A DNA stretch of 64,000 nt, taken from JAYPWI01 sp038135065. GTDB taxonomy: Bacteria > Actinomycetota > Acidimicrobiia > Acidimicrobiales > Poriferisodalaceae. The position numbers and the translations under genes are program-made. The DNA lies in assembly GCA_038135065.1 (NCBI GenBank), contig JAYPWI010000019.1, forward strand, positions 9,150 to 73,149, given 5' to 3'. The notes below the pieces were generated by a model that worked only from the letters and a program-made list of their open reading frames with translations, was not told the origin of the DNA and made no database searches. Shown piece after piece: positions 1 through 7,713 of this stretch (positions are counted from its first letter, which is position 1; every line of letters begins with the position of its first letter).

Positions 1-354
1 GTGCGCGGGGACGAGGTGATGATCAGGGGCTGGGAGCAGGGGAGTGCCCTCACCATCTTCGAGGTGCTGCCCCGGTTCGCCGACGTTGGGGCCGACGCGG
101 TGGTGGTCACCCAAATCCACAATGACGGAATGGGTACCGGGGCCGACGTCGGTGGCCTCGAGGCCGTGCTGGCAGCCACCGACCTCCCCGTCGTTGCATC
201 GGGCGGCGTCGGGGCCGTCGAGCACATCGAGGCATTGGTGCGGGTCGAGGTGGCCGGGCGAGGACTGGCCGGCGTCATCGTAGGCAAGGCCCTTCACGAC
301 GGTGTGCTGACGGTGGACGATGCCGTGGCAGCCAGCCGGAGGCCCACCCGATGA
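1..354 (+). CDS. hisA: HisA, ProFAR isomerase (3' part only)
   Basis: C-terminal half of the (beta/alpha)8-barrel isomerase that converts ProFAR to PRFAR in histidine synthesis. The motif TQIHNDGMGTG, with its conserved Asp, and the phosphate-binding loop VVASGGVG are both visible. The gene runs off the left edge of the window, so the GTG at base 1 is only an in-frame codon and not the start. Its stop overlaps the hisF start as ATGA, implying translational coupling. Actinobacteria often use a dual-function HisA/TrpF enzyme (PriA). Here a separate trpF exists at 8.7 kb, which favours a HisA-only role, but the N-terminal half needed to judge this is missing. Confidence 0.93.
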   Translation: MRGDEVMIRGWEQGSALTIFEVLPRFADVGADAVVVTQIHNDGMGTGADVGGLEAVLAATDLPVVASGGVGAVEHIEALVRVEVAGRGLAGVIVGKALHDGVLTVDDAVAASRRPTR

Positions 355-1118
355 AGTCGGTGCGGGTGATTCCATGCTTGGACGTCGACAACGGTCGGGT
401 GGTCAAGGGGGTCCGCTTCGTGGACATTCGCGACGCAGGGGACCCCGTCGAGCTTGCCCGGGCCTACGACCGTCAGGGGGCCGACGAGGTGGTCTTCCTC
501 GACATCACCGCGAGCTCCGACGACCGGGACACCATCGTCGAGTTGGCGGAACGCACGGCGGAGGAGGTGTACATCCCCTTCACCATCGGCGGCGGTATTC
601 GATCGGTGGACGACGCCCGGCGCCTGCTGCGGGCCGGGGCTGACAAGGTCTCGGTGAACTCCGCGGCGGTCGCGCGCCCCCAGTTGGTGGCGGAGATCTC
701 CGGCGAGTTCGGAAGCCAGTGCTGTGTGGTGGCCATCGATGCGAAGCGGGTGGCTGACGGTGAATGGCACGTCTTCGTGAAGGGCGGCAGAGAGGACACA
801 GGCCTCGATGCGGTGGCCTGGGCGGCCCGTGTCGTTGCGCTGGGGGCGGGGGAGATTCTGCTGACGTCCATGGACGGTGACGGCACGAAGGACGGCTACG
901 ACCTGGCCCTGACCCGCGCAGTGGCTGACGCAGTCGACGTTCCCGTGATCGCCAGCGGAGGGGTGGGTACCCTCGACCATCTGGTGCAAGGGGCGACGGT
1001 CGGGGGAGCAGATGCTGTCCTTGCCGCGTCGATCTTCCACTTCGGGGAACATACGGTAGCCGAGGCTAAGGCGGCCCTTCTGGCCGCTGGCGTCCAGGTG
1101 CGCCCCCCTGACGCCTAG
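351..1118 (+). CDS. hisF: HisF, imidazole glycerol phosphate synthase cyclase subunit
   Basis: 255 aa, full family length. It closes the imidazole ring, using ammonia delivered by HisH, to give IGP and AICAR. The N-terminal motif IPCLDVDNGRVVKGV carries the first catalytic Asp (CLDVD), and VVAIDAKR carries the second. Phosphate-binding loops IGGGIRS and ASGGVG are present. The start ATG overlaps the hisA stop by 4 nt. No hisH, hisI or hisE follows within the window; the next gene is an unrelated acyl-CoA synthetase with its own promoter-like box. Confidence 0.98.
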   Translation: MKSVRVIPCLDVDNGRVVKGVRFVDIRDAGDPVELARAYDRQGADEVVFLDITASSDDRDTIVELAERTAEEVYIPFTIGGGIRSVDDARRLLRAGADKVSVNSAAVARPQLVAEISGEFGSQCCVVAIDAKRVADGEWHVFVKGGREDTGLDAVAWAARVVALGAGEILLTSMDGDGTKDGYDLALTRAVADAVDVPVIASGGVGTLDHLVQGATVGGADAVLAASIFHFGEHTVAEAKAALLAAGVQVRPPDA

Positions 1119-1138
1119 GACCGGCTGATCTGGTTCGC

Positions 1139-1144
1139 TATCGT
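1139..1144 (+). promoter_or_regulatory. -10-like box (TATCGT) of the acyl-CoA synthetase gene
   Basis: TANNNT hexamer ending 8 nt before the ATG at 1153, with no Shine-Dalgarno between. The geometry fits a leaderless transcript. Inferred from sequence only; no clear -35 box was seen. Confidence 0.4.
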
Positions 1145-1152
1145 CGGCCGGC

Positions 1153-2709
1153 ATGAGCTATCCCGGCATCTACGCCCCAGACCACCCCGACCGGCCCGCT
1201 GCGATCATGGCCCGTACGGGAGAGGTGCTCACCTACCGAGAACTCGATGACCGTTCGGCCCAATTCGCCCAACTGATGTACGCAGCCGGTCTGCGCCCCG
1301 GCGATCACGTGGCCATCTTCGCCGACAACCACATCCGGTACTTCGAGGCGTACTGGGGGGCGATGAGGAGCGGCCTGTACTTCACGACGGTCAACCGCTT
1401 CCTCACCGCCGAGGAAGCGGCGTACATCGTCAACGACTGCGGGGCCCAGGTGCTCGTGGCGAGCCCGGCGGTGCGCGACGTCGCGGTGGAGATGCTCGGC
1501 GACATCCCCGATTGTCCAATCCGACTGATGTTTGACGACCCGGCGCCGGGGTTCGAGTCGTTCAACGACGCCATTGCCGCCCACCCCGCAGAGCCCCTGG
1601 CCGCCCAACCCCGCGGCTCGACCATGCTGTACAGCAGCGGCACCACCGGTCGCCCGAAGGGCATCAAGCGCCCGTTGGCCGGGGATCAGATCACCGACAA
1701 CGACGTCGTGGGCGGGGCCCTGGTGGGTGGACTGTTCGGGGTCAACGAACAGAGCGTGTATCTGTCGCCGGCTCCCCTGTACCACTCGGCGCCCTTGGGC
1801 TTCACCACGGGTACCCAGTCGATGGGCGGCACGGTGGTGGTGATGGAGAAGTTTGATGCCGCCGATGCCTTGGACTACATCGAGCGATACCGAGTGACCC
1901 ACAGCCAATGGGTTCCCACCATGTTCAGCCGGATGCTCAAGCTCGACCCGGCAGAACGATCTGCCCGCGATCTCTCCTCCCACCAGGTGGCGATCCATGC
2001 GGCGGCGCCCTGCCCGGTGGAGGTGAAGCGGCAGATGATCGAGTGGTGGGGCCCCATCATCCACGAGTACTACGCAGGCACCGAGCTCAACGGCTTCTGT
2101 TACATCAACTCCACCGACTGGTTGGCCCATCCCGGATCAGTGGGAACGCCCCTGATCGGGGTCATCCACATCTGCGACGAAGCCGGCGTCGAGCTCCCCA
2201 CTGGTGAGGCGGGCACCATCTACTTCGAGCGCGAGGTTCCCGCCTTCGAATATCACAACGATGCCGAGAAGACGGCCGGGTCGCGACACCCAGATCACCC
2301 TCTGTGGTCGACGCTGGGTGACGTGGGGCGGGTCGACGAGGACGGATTCCTCTATCTCACGGACCGTAAGGCGTTCATGATCATCTCGGGCGGGGTGAAC
2401 ATCTACCCGCAGGAGATCGAGGATTGCCTGATCATGCATCCAAAGGTCGCCGACGTCGCTGTGTTCGGCGTTCCGAACGAGGACTTCGGCGAAGAGGTGA
2501 AGGCCGTCGTCCAACCCGCCCTTGGGGTCGAGGGCGATGATGCTCTGGCCCGGGAACTGTCGGAGTACGCGAAGGAGCACATCGCTGGCTACAAGGTGCC
2601 AAGGTCGATCGATTTCCGTCCCGAGCTTCCCCGCCTGCCCACCGGGAAGCTGTACAAGCGACTGCTGCGCGACGAGTACTGGGGAACCGAAGGTTCCCGC
2701 ATCGTCTGA
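1153..2709 (+). CDS. Acyl-CoA synthetase (AMP-forming, FadD-like)
   Basis: 518 aa class I adenylate-forming enzyme that probably activates a carboxylic acid to its CoA thioester. Visible motifs: the ATP-binding loop YSSGTTGRPKGIKRP, the adenine-contact region YYAGTELNG, the hinge LTDRKAFMIISGGVNIYPQEIE, and the C-terminal catalytic Lys in LPTGKLYKR. The substrate cannot be read from the sequence. The gene stands alone between hisF and a convergent hydrolase, so the context gives no pathway. It could act in fatty-acid, bile-acid-like or aromatic-acid degradation. Confidence 0.93.
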   Translation: MSYPGIYAPDHPDRPAAIMARTGEVLTYRELDDRSAQFAQLMYAAGLRPGDHVAIFADNHIRYFEAYWGAMRSGLYFTTVNRFLTAEEAAYIVNDCGAQVLVASPAVRDVAVEMLGDIPDCPIRLMFDDPAPGFESFNDAIAAHPAEPLAAQPRGSTMLYSSGTTGRPKGIKRPLAGDQITDNDVVGGALVGGLFGVNEQSVYLSPAPLYHSAPLGFTTGTQSMGGTVVVMEKFDAADALDYIERYRVTHSQWVPTMFSRMLKLDPAERSARDLSSHQVAIHAAAPCPVEVKRQMIEWWGPIIHEYYAGTELNGFCYINSTDWLAHPGSVGTPLIGVIHICDEAGVELPTGEAGTIYFEREVPAFEYHNDAEKTAGSRHPDHPLWSTLGDVGRVDEDGFLYLTDRKAFMIISGGVNIYPQEIEDCLIMHPKVADVAVFGVPNEDFGEEVKAVVQPALGVEGDDALARELSEYAKEHIAGYKVPRSIDFRPELPRLPTGKLYKRLLRDEYWGTEGSRIV

Positions 2710-2730
2710 GGTCCACCGAAGTGCGGCGGT

Positions 2731-3366
2731 TTACAGCGAGCTGATAAAGCCCTCGACCTCGCCGACCACGAGGTGGGTCCGGCCCATGAGGAAGTGGTCG
2801 CCGCCCTCGATGGTGGTCACCGTTGTCGCGGCCCACTCGGCGGTGACGTGGGCCGCTTGGTCCGGAGTGCGGAACTGGTCGTGCTCGGGCACCAGCAGCA
2901 GCGTCGGACGGGGGTCGGTGGCTGCAGTCATCTCCGCCGGGTCGACGATGGCCAGGGGTGCGGCGATTGCTACCCAGGCGGCGTGAAGGTCGCTGTTCAC
3001 GGCCAGGGAAACGTCAGCCCCGAACGACCACCCAACCGATACCAGCGGACCACTGGCCCCGAGTTCGGCCCCAGCCGCCAGCGCGGCTGCTACGTCCTGG
3101 CGTTCTCCGACACCGCCGTCATGGCTGCCCGAGGAAGCGCCCACTCCACGGAAGTTGTACCTCAGGGTGGCGATGCCGACCTCGGGCAGGGACATGAACA
3201 GGTGTTGGATCAGGGGGTTGTGCATGTCGCCCCCGTACTGGGGGTGGGGGTGGGACAGCACGACGGTGGCCCTGGCATCCGCCGGGAGGTGGTACTGGCC
3301 CTCGAGGGTGACGCCCTGCTCCACCTCGATGCTGGTCATGGTCGCTGTTCCGACTACCGCGTTCAT
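2731..3366 (-). CDS. Alpha/beta hydrolase (dienelactone hydrolase / KANL3-Tex30-like)
   Basis: 211 aa from the ATG at 3366; an alternative ATG lies at 3339. The nucleophile elbow is GWSFGA, the oxyanion-side motif is LSHPHPQYGGDMHNP, and a late Asp/His pair lies in VPEHDQF and GGDHFLMG, giving a complete Ser-Asp-His triad. It resembles small cytosolic alpha/beta hydrolases annotated as dienelactone hydrolase-like; the substrate is unknown. It faces the GroES-like gene, with 24 bp between start codons. A longer reading frame upstream exists but would run antisense through groES and is rejected. Confidence 0.85.
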   Translation of the reverse strand: MNAVVGTATMTSIEVEQGVTLEGQYHLPADARATVVLSHPHPQYGGDMHNPLIQHLFMSLPEVGIATLRYNFRGVGASSGSHDGGVGERQDVAAALAAGAELGASGPLVSVGWSFGADVSLAVNSDLHAAWVAIAAPLAIVDPAEMTAATDPRPTLLLVPEHDQFRTPDQAAHVTAEWAATTVTTIEGGDHFLMGRTHLVVGEVEGFISSL

Positions 3367-3374
3367 CGTCGGAA

Positions 3375-3384
3375 ACGGTACCGT
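3375..3384. promoter_or_regulatory. Palindromic shared -10 box (ACGGTACCGT)
   Basis: A perfect 10-bp palindrome in the 24-bp gap between two divergent genes. Read rightwards it gives TACCGT ending 6 nt before the GTG of the GroES-like gene; read leftwards it gives TACCGT ending 8 nt before the ATG of the hydrolase. Both distances fit leaderless transcription. The shared promoter is inference. Confidence 0.45.
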
Positions 3385-3390
3385 GCCACC

Positions 3391-3765
3391 GTGGCTGACG
3401 AGTCGACACCGGATCCTGCACCCCCTCCCGCCTCCTCGAAGGCATCGGGGCCACGCCGACCGATCAAGATGCTGCACGACCGCATCCTGGTACGAATGCC
3501 CCAGGAAGAAGCCGAGCGACGCAGCAGCGGGGGCATCCTCATTCCCGCCACCGCGCAACAGCAGAAGCGACTGGTGTGGGGAGAGGTGGTCGGAGCGGGC
3601 CCCAACGTGCGTAGCGCCGAGGAAGGTGATCGGGTGTTGTTCAGCCCCGAAGACCGTCACGAGGTCGAGGTCCAGGGCGAGGACTTCTTGATCCTGCGCG
3701 AACGCGATGTACACGCCATCGCTGCACCGCGGGTCGAGCCGGGCTCGACGGGCCTGTACCTGTAG
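3391..3765 (+). CDS. GroES-like co-chaperonin
   Basis: 124 aa, longer than the usual ~97 aa because of a Pro/Ala/Ser-rich extension of about 28 residues before the GroES fold begins at IKMLHDRILVRMP. The mobile loop (SSGGILIPATAQQQK) and the following WGEVVGAGP strand are recognisable. No groEL lies nearby, so it may be an orphan second co-chaperonin rather than the main one. The GTG at 3391 is chosen because a TACCGT box ends 6 nt upstream. Its stop lies 5 nt before trpEG. Confidence 0.85.
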   Translation: MADESTPDPAPPPASSKASGPRRPIKMLHDRILVRMPQEEAERRSSGGILIPATAQQQKRLVWGEVVGAGPNVRSAEEGDRVLFSPEDRHEVEVQGEDFLILRERDVHAIAAPRVEPGSTGLYL

Positions 3766-3770
3766 TCGTC

Positions 3771-5915
3771 ATGTCCGGCACGCGTACCTTCGTGACCCTC
3801 GGAGGGGTCGAGGTGGTCGCGACGTCGGCACCCATCGACGCAGCACCCGTCCTCGAGGATCTCATCGATCGCCTCGATGCGGCCCGGGGGGTACTGCTGT
3901 CGTCGAGTTACGAGTACCCGGGGCGCTACACCCGTTGGGACATGGGCTTCGTGGATCCGCCGATCGTGGTGACCGGTCGAGGTCGGGAGGTCGAGGTCGA
4001 GGCGCTCAACGATCGAGGCACCGTGCTGATCGAGCCGATCGCTCGGGCCCTCGAAGGGTGCCAGGGCGTTGTGGACCTCCAGCAGGGTGACGGGGTGGTG
4101 CGGTGCCGGGTGGAAGAGCCGGGTCGTCGCTTCGAGGAGGAGGAACGCAGCCGACAGCCATCGACGTTCACGGTCGTGCGGGCGTTGGTCGAGTTGTTCG
4201 GGAGTGACGATCAGCACCTGGGTCTCTACGGAGCATTCGGCTACGACCTGGCCTTTCAGTTCGAGCCGATTCCCCAACACCTGCCTCGGTCGGCCGATGC
4301 CCGCGATCTGGTGCTGTACCTCGCTGACGATCTCATTGTGGTCGACCATCAAGGAGGAATCGCCGAGCGGATCACCTATGACTTCACCACCGGCGATGGC
4401 ACCACGGCGGGCCGTGGCCGTGGCGGAGAGCGATCGCCCTATGAGCCCGACCCGGACGCGACCTCCAGTCGGGACCATGAGGCCGGTGGGTACGCCCAAG
4501 GGGTCCGCCGTGCTCGCGAGTACTTCGCGCGGGGTGATCTCTTCGAGGTTGTCACCAGCCAGACCTTCACCGAGCCCTCGCCCGAACCTCCAGCCGAGTT
4601 GTTCCGTCGCCTCAAGGAACAGAATCCGTCGCCGTATGGGTTCCTCATCAACCTCGGACACGACGAGTGGCTGGTGGGGGCGTCGCCGGAGATGTACGTC
4701 CGTGTCGAAGGCGACCGGGTCGAGACGTGTCCCATTTCGGGAACGATCGCCCGCGGTCAGGACCCCATCGACGATGCATCGCAGATCCTTGCCCTGCTCA
4801 ACTCCGAGAAGGAGGAGTCTGAGTTGACCATGTGCACCGACGTCGATCGCAATGACAAGAGTCGCATCTGCGTACCCGGGTCGGTGAAGGTGATCGGACG
4901 GCGCCAGATCGAGATGTACAGCCGCCTGATCCACACTGTCGACCACGTCGAGGGACGCCTACGCGACGGGTACGACGCCCTCGACGCCTTCCTCAGTCAT
5001 ACCTGGGCGGTGACGGTGACCGGGGCGCCCAAGGCCAGGGCCATGATGTTCCTCGAGGAACATGAGCGGAGCCCACGGGCCTGGTACGGGGGAGCGATCG
5101 GCAAGGTCGGCTTCGACGGTTCGCTCAACACGGGGCTGACCCTTCGCACCATACGGGTGAAGGACGGGCGGGCCGAGGTGCGGGTAGGGGCGACCCTGCT
5201 GTGGGACTCCGACCCCCTCGCGGAGGAGGAGGAAACCGAGTTGAAGGCATCTGCCTTCCTCGATGCGCTGCGCATCCCCCGGCGGCCGTTGCCCGCCGAC
5301 AGCCTGGAGCCATCGGCCACTGGTCGGAGCGTCCTGCTGGTCGATCACCTGGATTCATTCGTGCACACCCTGGCCAACTACTTCCGCCAGACGGGTGCCG
5401 AGGTGGTGACCCGGCGGGCCGGGTTCCCCCTCGAGGAGATCGCAGCAGACGCCCCCGATCTCGTGGTGCTCTCTCCGGGTCCAGGTCGTCCCGGCGATTT
5501 CGGCTTGGCAGCGACCATCGAAGCTGCCCTGGCTGCGGGCGTTCCCGTCTTCGGTGTTTGCCTGGGCCTGCAGGGCATCGTCGAGTACTTCGGTGGCGAA
5601 CTCGGACAGCTGGCAACCCCGATGCACGGCAAGCCGTCGGCGGTCCGGGTCGAGGGAGGCCACCTGTTCAGTGGCTTGCCCAGGGAGTTCCGCGCCGGGC
5701 GCTATCACTCGCTGTTCGCTCGACGGTCCGAAATGCCGGCCGAACTCGAGGTCACGGCCGTCTCTCTCGACGACGACATCGTCATGGGCGTAGAGCATCG
5801 CGACCTACCCGTCGCCGCCGTGCAATTCCATCCTGAATCGATCATGTCGCTCGACGACGGCATCGGGCTGGCCCTGATCCGTAATGTGATGAACATGCTC
5901 GCCCGACCCGATTGA
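3771..5915 (+). CDS. trpEG: TrpEG, fused anthranilate synthase
   Basis: 714 aa. Converts chorismate plus glutamine to anthranilate, the first committed step of tryptophan synthesis. Residues ~1-505 are the TrpE chorismate-binding part (CPISGTIARGQDP, CTDVDRNDKSR, GAPKARAM). Residues ~520-714 are a class I glutamine amidotransferase with Cys597 (FGVCLGLQG) and His687/Glu689 (QFHPES). The single-chain TrpE-TrpG arrangement is known in some alphaproteobacteria and a minority of other bacteria. It starts 5 nt after the GroES-like gene. PhzE-type synthases share this architecture, but the trpCFBA genes downstream support tryptophan synthesis. Confidence 0.95.
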   Translation: MSGTRTFVTLGGVEVVATSAPIDAAPVLEDLIDRLDAARGVLLSSSYEYPGRYTRWDMGFVDPPIVVTGRGREVEVEALNDRGTVLIEPIARALEGCQGVVDLQQGDGVVRCRVEEPGRRFEEEERSRQPSTFTVVRALVELFGSDDQHLGLYGAFGYDLAFQFEPIPQHLPRSADARDLVLYLADDLIVVDHQGGIAERITYDFTTGDGTTAGRGRGGERSPYEPDPDATSSRDHEAGGYAQGVRRAREYFARGDLFEVVTSQTFTEPSPEPPAELFRRLKEQNPSPYGFLINLGHDEWLVGASPEMYVRVEGDRVETCPISGTIARGQDPIDDASQILALLNSEKEESELTMCTDVDRNDKSRICVPGSVKVIGRRQIEMYSRLIHTVDHVEGRLRDGYDALDAFLSHTWAVTVTGAPKARAMMFLEEHERSPRAWYGGAIGKVGFDGSLNTGLTLRTIRVKDGRAEVRVGATLLWDSDPLAEEEETELKASAFLDALRIPRRPLPADSLEPSATGRSVLLVDHLDSFVHTLANYFRQTGAEVVTRRAGFPLEEIAADAPDLVVLSPGPGRPGDFGLAATIEAALAAGVPVFGVCLGLQGIVEYFGGELGQLATPMHGKPSAVRVEGGHLFSGLPREFRAGRYHSLFARRSEMPAELEVTAVSLDDDIVMGVEHRDLPVAAVQFHPESIMSLDDGIGLALIRNVMNMLARPD

Positions 5916-5942
5916 CCGTCGTCGCTGCTCGAGGAGTCACCT

Positions 5943-6791
5943 GTGCCACCGATCTGCACTGTCATCGACCGGGATGTCGTTCTCGTCGAAGGCCCTGAAG
6001 CTGCCGCCTACCTGCACGGGCAGGTGTCTCAGGACGTGCTGGCTGTCGACGTCGGGGCGTCCGTGCTGTCCTTCCTGCTCGAACCCCGGGGACCTGTCGA
6101 ATGCCTGTTTCGCTTGACCCGGGTCGATCACGATCGATTCGTACTCGACACCGAACCGGGTGGCGGCGACCTGCTGGCTTCGTCCCTGAACCGTTTCAAA
6201 CTGCGTACCAAGGCTGAGATCGAACTCGCTCGCTGGCAGATGGCCACGATTCGCGGTGCTGGGGCGGCCGACGTCGATCTGTCCGGGGTGGATGGTGCCG
6301 AGGTGGTGGCGTGGCCGTGGGACGGGAGTGGGGTGGACCTGCTGGGGCCCGCCGTCGAGGTACCGGCTGGGGTGATGGTCGGGTCGGTGGAGGAGTTCGA
6401 CGCTGACAGATGCCAGCACGGTCTGCCTGCGATGGGTTCTGACGTGCAAGTGGGGGACATCCCCAATGAGACGGGGTTGGTGTCGCTCGCCGTGTCGTTC
6501 ACCAAGGGCTGTTACCGGGGGCAGGAGTTGGTCGAACGCATCGATGCCCGAGCTGGCGGCCGACGGGCGCTGGTGCGATTTCGAACAACGGGAGCTGTGG
6601 CTCCTGGAGATCGGCTCTATGGGCCAGTGGGCGACGAGTCACGCTCGGAGGTCGGTGAGATCAGGTCGAGCTTCGTGGTCGGCGGGGCGAGCGGAGAAAG
6701 AGTCGGTTTTGCCGTCGTGTCCGGCGGACACCAGGCGCTGGCTTCAGCCGATGGGGCGACCGTGACGATTTCCCCGGTTGGGCGTTCCTGA
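5943..6791 (+). CDS. ygfZ: YgfZ/GcvT-like folate-binding protein
   Basis: 282 aa tetrahydrofolate-binding family protein that supports iron-sulfur cluster enzymes. The family signature KGCYRGQELVERID, with its conserved Cys, is intact near residue 190. It starts at a GTG preceded by GAGGAG, 27 nt after trpEG, and is likely co-transcribed with it. The role in Fe-S repair is known for the family; a link to tryptophan synthesis is not expected, so it looks like a passenger in the operon. Confidence 0.9.
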   Translation: MPPICTVIDRDVVLVEGPEAAAYLHGQVSQDVLAVDVGASVLSFLLEPRGPVECLFRLTRVDHDRFVLDTEPGGGDLLASSLNRFKLRTKAEIELARWQMATIRGAGAADVDLSGVDGAEVVAWPWDGSGVDLLGPAVEVPAGVMVGSVEEFDADRCQHGLPAMGSDVQVGDIPNETGLVSLAVSFTKGCYRGQELVERIDARAGGRRALVRFRTTGAVAPGDRLYGPVGDESRSEVGEIRSSFVVGGASGERVGFAVVSGGHQALASADGATVTISPVGRS

Positions 6792-6794
6792 GCA

Positions 6795-7304
6795 GTGGGC
6801 GTGCCTCCTGATCGGGCGCACCCGATCGATGGTGACCTCTACGGCTTGCTCGGCATCGAGCCCCATGCTTCGGAGGCACAGATCAGCGAGGCGTATCGAG
6901 CCCGAGCGCGGGAGGCCCATCCGGACCGTCCGAAAGGCGATGCGGAGCTGATGGCCCGCATCAACCAGGCACGCGATGTCCTGACTGATCCGCAGCGCCG
7001 CCGCGAATACGACCGCACACAGGCCGCCGCTCGCCCTTCGACGACACCCGATCCGCCTCCCAAGAGCTGCACAGACGACGCAGCTGACCTGTTCGTCGGC
7101 ACGGAGGGCGGTACGCCACTCGGGCGCCTGCTCAGCCGCCTCGTGGTCGTCGGTCCGCTCCTGGCCGGGAGCGCAGCCGTGCTTGCCGTGGTCGGGGCCC
7201 TCGTCGGCTTCCCGGGTCTGGTCGGGGTCGGGGTCGGTGGCTTTCTGCTTGCTCTTGTGTTGATGGCAACCCTCCCATTCTTGGCGATGAGCGGGAAGCG
7301 GTAG
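6795..7304 (+). CDS. J-domain (DnaJ-like) membrane protein
   Basis: 169 aa. Residues ~12-70 form a J-domain with the HPD tripeptide (REAHPDRPKG) needed to stimulate Hsp70 ATPase. A Pro/Thr-rich linker follows, and the C-terminus holds two hydrophobic segments (~115-138 and ~140-162), so it probably recruits DnaK to the membrane. It starts 3 nt after the ygfZ-like gene. There is no Gly/Phe region or zinc domain, so it is a type III J-protein and not DnaJ itself. Confidence 0.85.
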   Translation: MGVPPDRAHPIDGDLYGLLGIEPHASEAQISEAYRARAREAHPDRPKGDAELMARINQARDVLTDPQRRREYDRTQAAARPSTTPDPPPKSCTDDAADLFVGTEGGTPLGRLLSRLVVVGPLLAGSAAVLAVVGALVGFPGLVGVGVGGFLLALVLMATLPFLAMSGKR

Positions 7305-7358
7305 CCTCCCCGGAGAGGTATCGAATCGCTCGTGCCCATGACCGACGGGGGATGCACC

Positions 7359-7673
7359 ATGACCAAGCCTGCACTACTTGCCAAGCTCACTGCCAAGGAC
7401 GGTATGAGGGACGATCTGCTGGCCGTCATCGCCGATATGGGGATGAAGAACGTGTCCGGCGAGCCGGGCACCGAGATCTACGCCGCCCACAAGGACCAGA
7501 ACGACGACAACGTGGTCTGGTTCTACGAGCTCTACACCGACGGTGATGCACTTGCCGCCCATGGCGGGTCGGACCAGATGAAGGAGTTCGGCCGAGCGAC
7601 TGCGCCGTTCATGGCCGGGCGCCCGGACCTCATCTTCCTCGAGCCCGTGGCGGCCAAGGGCTTCGACCTCTAG
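7359..7673 (+). CDS. ABM-domain protein (putative quinol monooxygenase)
   Basis: 104 aa from the ATG at 7359, preceded by a GGGG stretch; in-frame GTG 7332 and ATG 7338 lie further upstream. The start MTKPALLAKLTAKDGMRD, the central WFYELYTDGDALAAH and the end FLEPVAAKG fit the small ferredoxin-like antibiotic-biosynthesis-monooxygenase fold. Members act on quinols, heme or polyketides, or have no known activity. It sits just before trpC; the specific role is unknown. Confidence 0.8.
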   Translation: MTKPALLAKLTAKDGMRDDLLAVIADMGMKNVSGEPGTEIYAAHKDQNDDNVVWFYELYTDGDALAAHGGSDQMKEFGRATAPFMAGRPDLIFLEPVAAKGFDL

Positions 7674-7713
7674 GGGACGGCCCACCCGTCGTCACCCTGC
7701 CCAGGAGCTGCTC

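Noticed and set aside
3366..3714. N-terminal extension of the minus-strand hydrolase to 327 aa
   Set aside because: The extra part is antisense to the GroES-like gene and does not resemble a hydrolase; a good start with its own -10 box exists at 3366.
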